A stretch of DNA of 64,000 bases from the NCBI RefSeq assembly GCF_034087045.1, contig NZ_CP139247.1:4118001-4182000 (forward strand), given 5' to 3'. The notes beneath the pieces were generated by a model. It did no database searches. It saw nothing but the letters and a program-made list of their open reading frames with translations, and was not told the origin of the DNA. The translations under genes were made by a program, and so were the position numbers. Shown here in pieces: positions 61,435-64,000 of the stretch (its first letter is position 1; the number at the start of each line of letters is the position of its first letter). The stretch comes from Chitinophaga sancti. Lineage in GTDB: Bacteria; Bacteroidota; Bacteroidia; Chitinophagales; Chitinophagaceae.

Positions 61435-64000
61435 ATGTCAGAAAATACTGAAAATTCTCAGGACGGAAGGATTGTCCAGATTAACATCGAGGAGCAGATG
61501 AAAACGGCTTACATCGATTACTCAATGTCAGTAATCGTAGGTCGTGCGCTTCCCGATGTAAGGGACGGTTTGAAACCCGTGCACCGCAGGGTGTTGTTTG
61601 GTATGAGTGAGCTGGGTAACAACAGCAATAAACCCTACAAGAAATCAGCCCGTATTGTGGGTGAGGTAATGGGTAAATACCATCCTCACGGCGATGCTTC
61701 CATTTATGACACCATTGTACGTCTTGCACAGCCCTGGACATTGCGCTACATTCTTGTAGACGGTCAGGGTAACTTCGGCTCCGTGGATGGTGACGCGCCA
61801 GCGGCCATGCGTTATACGGAGATCCGTCTGCAAAAAATTGCAGAAGCTATGCTGGAAGATATCGATAAAGAAACAGTGGATTTCTCCCTGAACTTTGACG
61901 ATACGCTCGAAGAACCTACTGTATTGCCAACCCGCATCCCCAACCTGCTGGTGAATGGTGCATCTGGTATCGCTGTAGGTATGGCTACGAACATCATGCC
62001 CCACAACCTGAGCGAGGTCGTGGATGGTCTGATCGCTTATATTGAAAATAAAGAGATCACCAGTGAAGAGCTGATTAAATATGTGAAGGCGCCTGACTTC
62101 CCAACCGGTGGTATCATCTACGGTTATGAAGGTGTAAAACAGGGTTTTGAAACTGGTCGTGGTCGCGTGGTAGTACGTGGTAAAGTCAATGTAGAAACTA
62201 CCAAAGCCGGTCGTGAGCGCCTGGTGATCTATGAACTGCCTTACCAGATTAACAAGGCGGTACTGCACCAGAAGATTGCACAACTGGCCGATGATAAGAT
62301 CATAGAAGGTATCGCTGAAGTACGCGATGAAAGTGACCGTGAAGGTATGCGCCTGGTAATCGATCTGAAACGTGAAGCGATTGCAAACGTTGTGATCAAC
62401 CAGCTGTATAAATATTCTGAGCTGCAGACTTCTTATGGTATCAACAACGTGGCGCTTGTAAAAGGCCGTCCACGCGTATTGGCACTGAAAGACCTGCTGG
62501 CTGAATTCGTAGACTTCCGCCATGAAGTTGTGGTGAGAAGAACACGTTTCGACCTGCGTAAAGCGGAAGAAAAAGCACACATCTTACAGGGTTACCTGAT
62601 CGCTTTGGATCACCTGGATGAAGTGATTGCTTTGATCCGTGGTTCACGCACTCCTGAAGAAGCAAAAGACGGATTGATGAGTCAGTTCGGCCTGAGCGAG
62701 CTTCAGTCAAAAGCTATCCTGGAACTGCGTTTACAACGTCTGACAGGTATGGAGCGTGATAAGATCAAGGAAGAATATGAGGAGATCATGAAACTGATCA
62801 GCCACCTGAAAGATATATTGAATGACGAAGGGCTGCGTTTCAAAATTATCCGTGAAGAACTGGAAGATGTGAAGAAACGTTTCGGCGACGAGCGTAAAAC
62901 TGAAATTCAGTACCTGGCCAGCGAAATGAGAATGGAAGATATCATCGCCGAAGAAGATGTGGTGATCACCATTTCACACCTGGGATATATCAAACGTACT
63001 TCTGCATACGACTACCGTCAGCAGAAACGCGGTGGCCGTGGTGCACTGGGTGGCAAGACCCGTGAAGAAGATTATATCGAGCACCTGTTCGTTGCTTCTA
63101 CCCACCATACTATGTTGTTCTTTACAGAAAAAGGACGTTGTTACTGGCTGAAAGTATACGAAATTCCTGAAGGAGAGAAGAGCGGCAAGGGTAGAGCGAT
63201 TCAGAACCTGATCAACCTGCCTACCGACGATAAGATCCGTGCGATCATTGATATCAAGGACCTGGGTGATAAAGACTTTATCAACAGCAATTATATCGTA
63301 CTCTGTACAGCAAATGGTATCATCAAGAAAACCCTGCTGGAAGAGTTCTCCCGCCCACGGCAGAACGGTGTAAATGCAATTACCATTAATGAAGGTGACC
63401 AGTTGCTGGAAGCTAAGCTCACAAATGGTAACAGCGAAATCATGATGGCGATTAAGAGTGGCCGTGCCATCCGCTTCCCTGAAAACACAGTACGTGATAC
63501 AGGTCGTGGTGCGATCGGTGTAAGAGGTATCGAAGTGGACAATGATAAGGACGAGGTAGTTGGTATGATTTGTGTAAATAAGGACGAAAATCGTACGGTA
63601 CTGGTGGTTTCTGAAAACGGTTTTGGTAAGCGTACAGATATAGAAGAGTATAGGGTTACCAACCGTGGCGGTAAGGGGGTAAAAACCATTAACGTAACGG
63701 AGAAAACAGGCCGTCTGATTGCTATCCTGGACGTAACTGAAAAGGATGACCTGATGATCACCTGTAAATCCGGTATCACGATCCGTATGGCAGTAGGCGA
63801 TATCCGCGAAGCGGGCAGAGCTACCCAGGGTGTGAGACTGATCCGCCTGGATGATACTGATCAGATTGCGGCAGTAGCCCGTCTGGATGAGCAGGAAGAA
63901 CAGGAGGTAGCGCAGGAGCTGGAAAACGTTGAGCAGGAGATCGCTCAGCAGGAAATCAGTGATGCTGCAGCTACCAGCGGTGAAGAGGCAACTGATGAAG
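61435..64000 (+). CDS. gyrA: DNA gyrase subunit A (3' end beyond the window)
   Basis: Type II topoisomerase subunit; 855 codons are present and the frame is open at the window edge. N-terminal breakage-reunion domain: [26 protein letters not shown] (about 27-52), [22 protein letters not shown] (about 79-100, quinolone-pocket region) and the active-site Tyr in [11 protein letters not shown] (about 122-132). The C-terminal domain carries the GyrA-box [11 protein letters not shown] (about 528-538), which marks gyrase rather than ParC. The visible end becomes rich in Glu and Gln ([15 protein letters not shown]), a usual GyrA tail. Confidence 0.97.
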   Translation, partial: MSENTENSQDGRIVQINIEEQMKTAYIDYSMSVIVGRALPDVRDGLKPVHRRVLFGMSELGNNSNKPYKKSARIVGEVMGKYHPHGDASIYDTIVRLAQPWTLRYILVDGQGNFGSVDGDAPAAMRYTEIRLQKIAEAMLEDIDKETVDFSLNFDDTLEEPTVLPTRIPNLLVNGASGIAVGMATNIMPHNLSEVVDGLIAYIENKEITSEELIKYVKAPDFPTGGIIYGYEGVKQGFETGRGRVVVRGKVNVETTKAGRERLVIYELPYQINKAVLHQKIAQLADDKIIEGIAEVRDESDREGMRLVIDLKREAIANVVINQLYKYSELQTSYGINNVALVKGRPRVLALKDLLAEFVDFRHEVVVRRTRFDLRKAEEKAHILQGYLIALDHLDEVIALIRGSRTPEEAKDGLMSQFGLSELQSKAILELRLQRLTGMERDKIKEEYEEIMKLISHLKDILNDEGLRFKIIREELEDVKKRFGDERKTEIQYLASEMRMEDIIAEEDVVITISHLGYIKRTSAYDYRQQKRGGRGALGGKTREEDYIEHLFVASTHHTMLFFTEKGRCYWLKVYEIPEGEKSGKGRAIQNLINLPTDDKIRAIIDIKDLGDKDFINSNYIVLCTANGIIKKTLLEEFSRPRQNGVNAITINEGDQLLEAKLTNGNSEIMMAIKSGRAIRFPENTVRDTGRGAIGVRGIEVDNDKDEVVGMICVNKDENRTVLVVSENGFGKRTDIEEYRVTNRGGKGVKTINVTEKTGRLIAILDVTEKDDLMITCKSGITIRMAVGDIREAGRATQGVRLIRLDDTDQIAAVARLDEQEEQEVAQELENVEQEIAQQEISDAAATSGEEATDE

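Noticed and set aside
61645..62580. 311-residue minus-strand open frame
   Set aside because: Antisense shadow of gyrA, whose catalytic motifs are clear on the plus strand.

Overview
The window is a contiguous piece of chromosome from a member of the Bacteroidota, most probably a Chitinophaga-like member of the Chitinophagaceae. The support is: TAnnTTTG -7 promoter elements just upstream of many genes, almost no Shine-Dalgarno sites, a SusC-type receptor with an STN domain beside a FecR anti-sigma factor and an ECF sigma factor, and several Bacteroidota-typical families (DUF3276 PUR-like protein, DUF4252, a BT_3928-like DoxX protein). The genus is inference. I see no rRNA, tRNA, CRISPR array, prophage or insertion sequence. 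The window starts upstream of uxaB and ends inside gyrA.

Layout. 74-4573: uxaB-uxaA-uxaC hexuronate operon. 4633-6502: three-unit repeat array, an Old Yellow Enzyme gene whose 3' end lies in the array, and its TetR regulator with two matching operators. 6795-20334: housekeeping genes (DUF4142 lipoprotein, exonuclease/GIY-YIG fusion, purC, ABC exporter, DUF3276, pgi, TspO-like protein, prfB with a programmed frameshift, pruA, peroxiredoxin, pyrR, pyrB). 20412-25493: orphan SusC/FecR/ECF sigma cluster on the minus strand. 25494-27226: about 1.7 kb, repeat-rich, with one small gene. 27227-31686: coupled operon of a PIG-L deacetylase, two membrane microproteins and a sodium:solute symporter. 31882-34527: two-component operon on the minus strand, with candidate response-regulator sites at 34693-34749. 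34934-45645: secreted proteins, xerD, ndk, nrnA-like, FKBP lipoprotein, cdaA, folP, BT_3928-like and an ABC permease. 45776-48443: ECF sigma, anti-sigma and two DUF4252 genes, with matching ECF promoter-like sites. 48641-54021: DciA-like, recF, pdhA, TPR protein, ribH, LutA/YkgE-like and EVE-domain genes. 54022-57923: a decayed locus, an outer-membrane barrel protein and a secreted protein. 57985-64000: PAP2 phosphatase, zinc-cysteine-free sirtuin, saccharopine-dehydrogenase-like protein and gyrA.

The most unusual signal is structural. At eight loci the last 15-60 bases of a gene are repeated, in decayed form, just past its stop codon: the OYE gene, the symporter with its convergent response regulator, the BT_3928-like gene, the first DUF4252 gene, the DciA-like gene, ribH, the LutA-like gene and xerD. 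Ages range from a 30/30 identical copy (ribH) to units recognisable only by alignment. This looks like repeated duplication of gene 3' ends. Two overlong reading frames, at the ABC permease and the LutA-like gene, are explained by it.

All alignments and coordinates were read by eye, so short sites may be off by one or two bases. Functions are assigned from recognised family motifs, not from searches.
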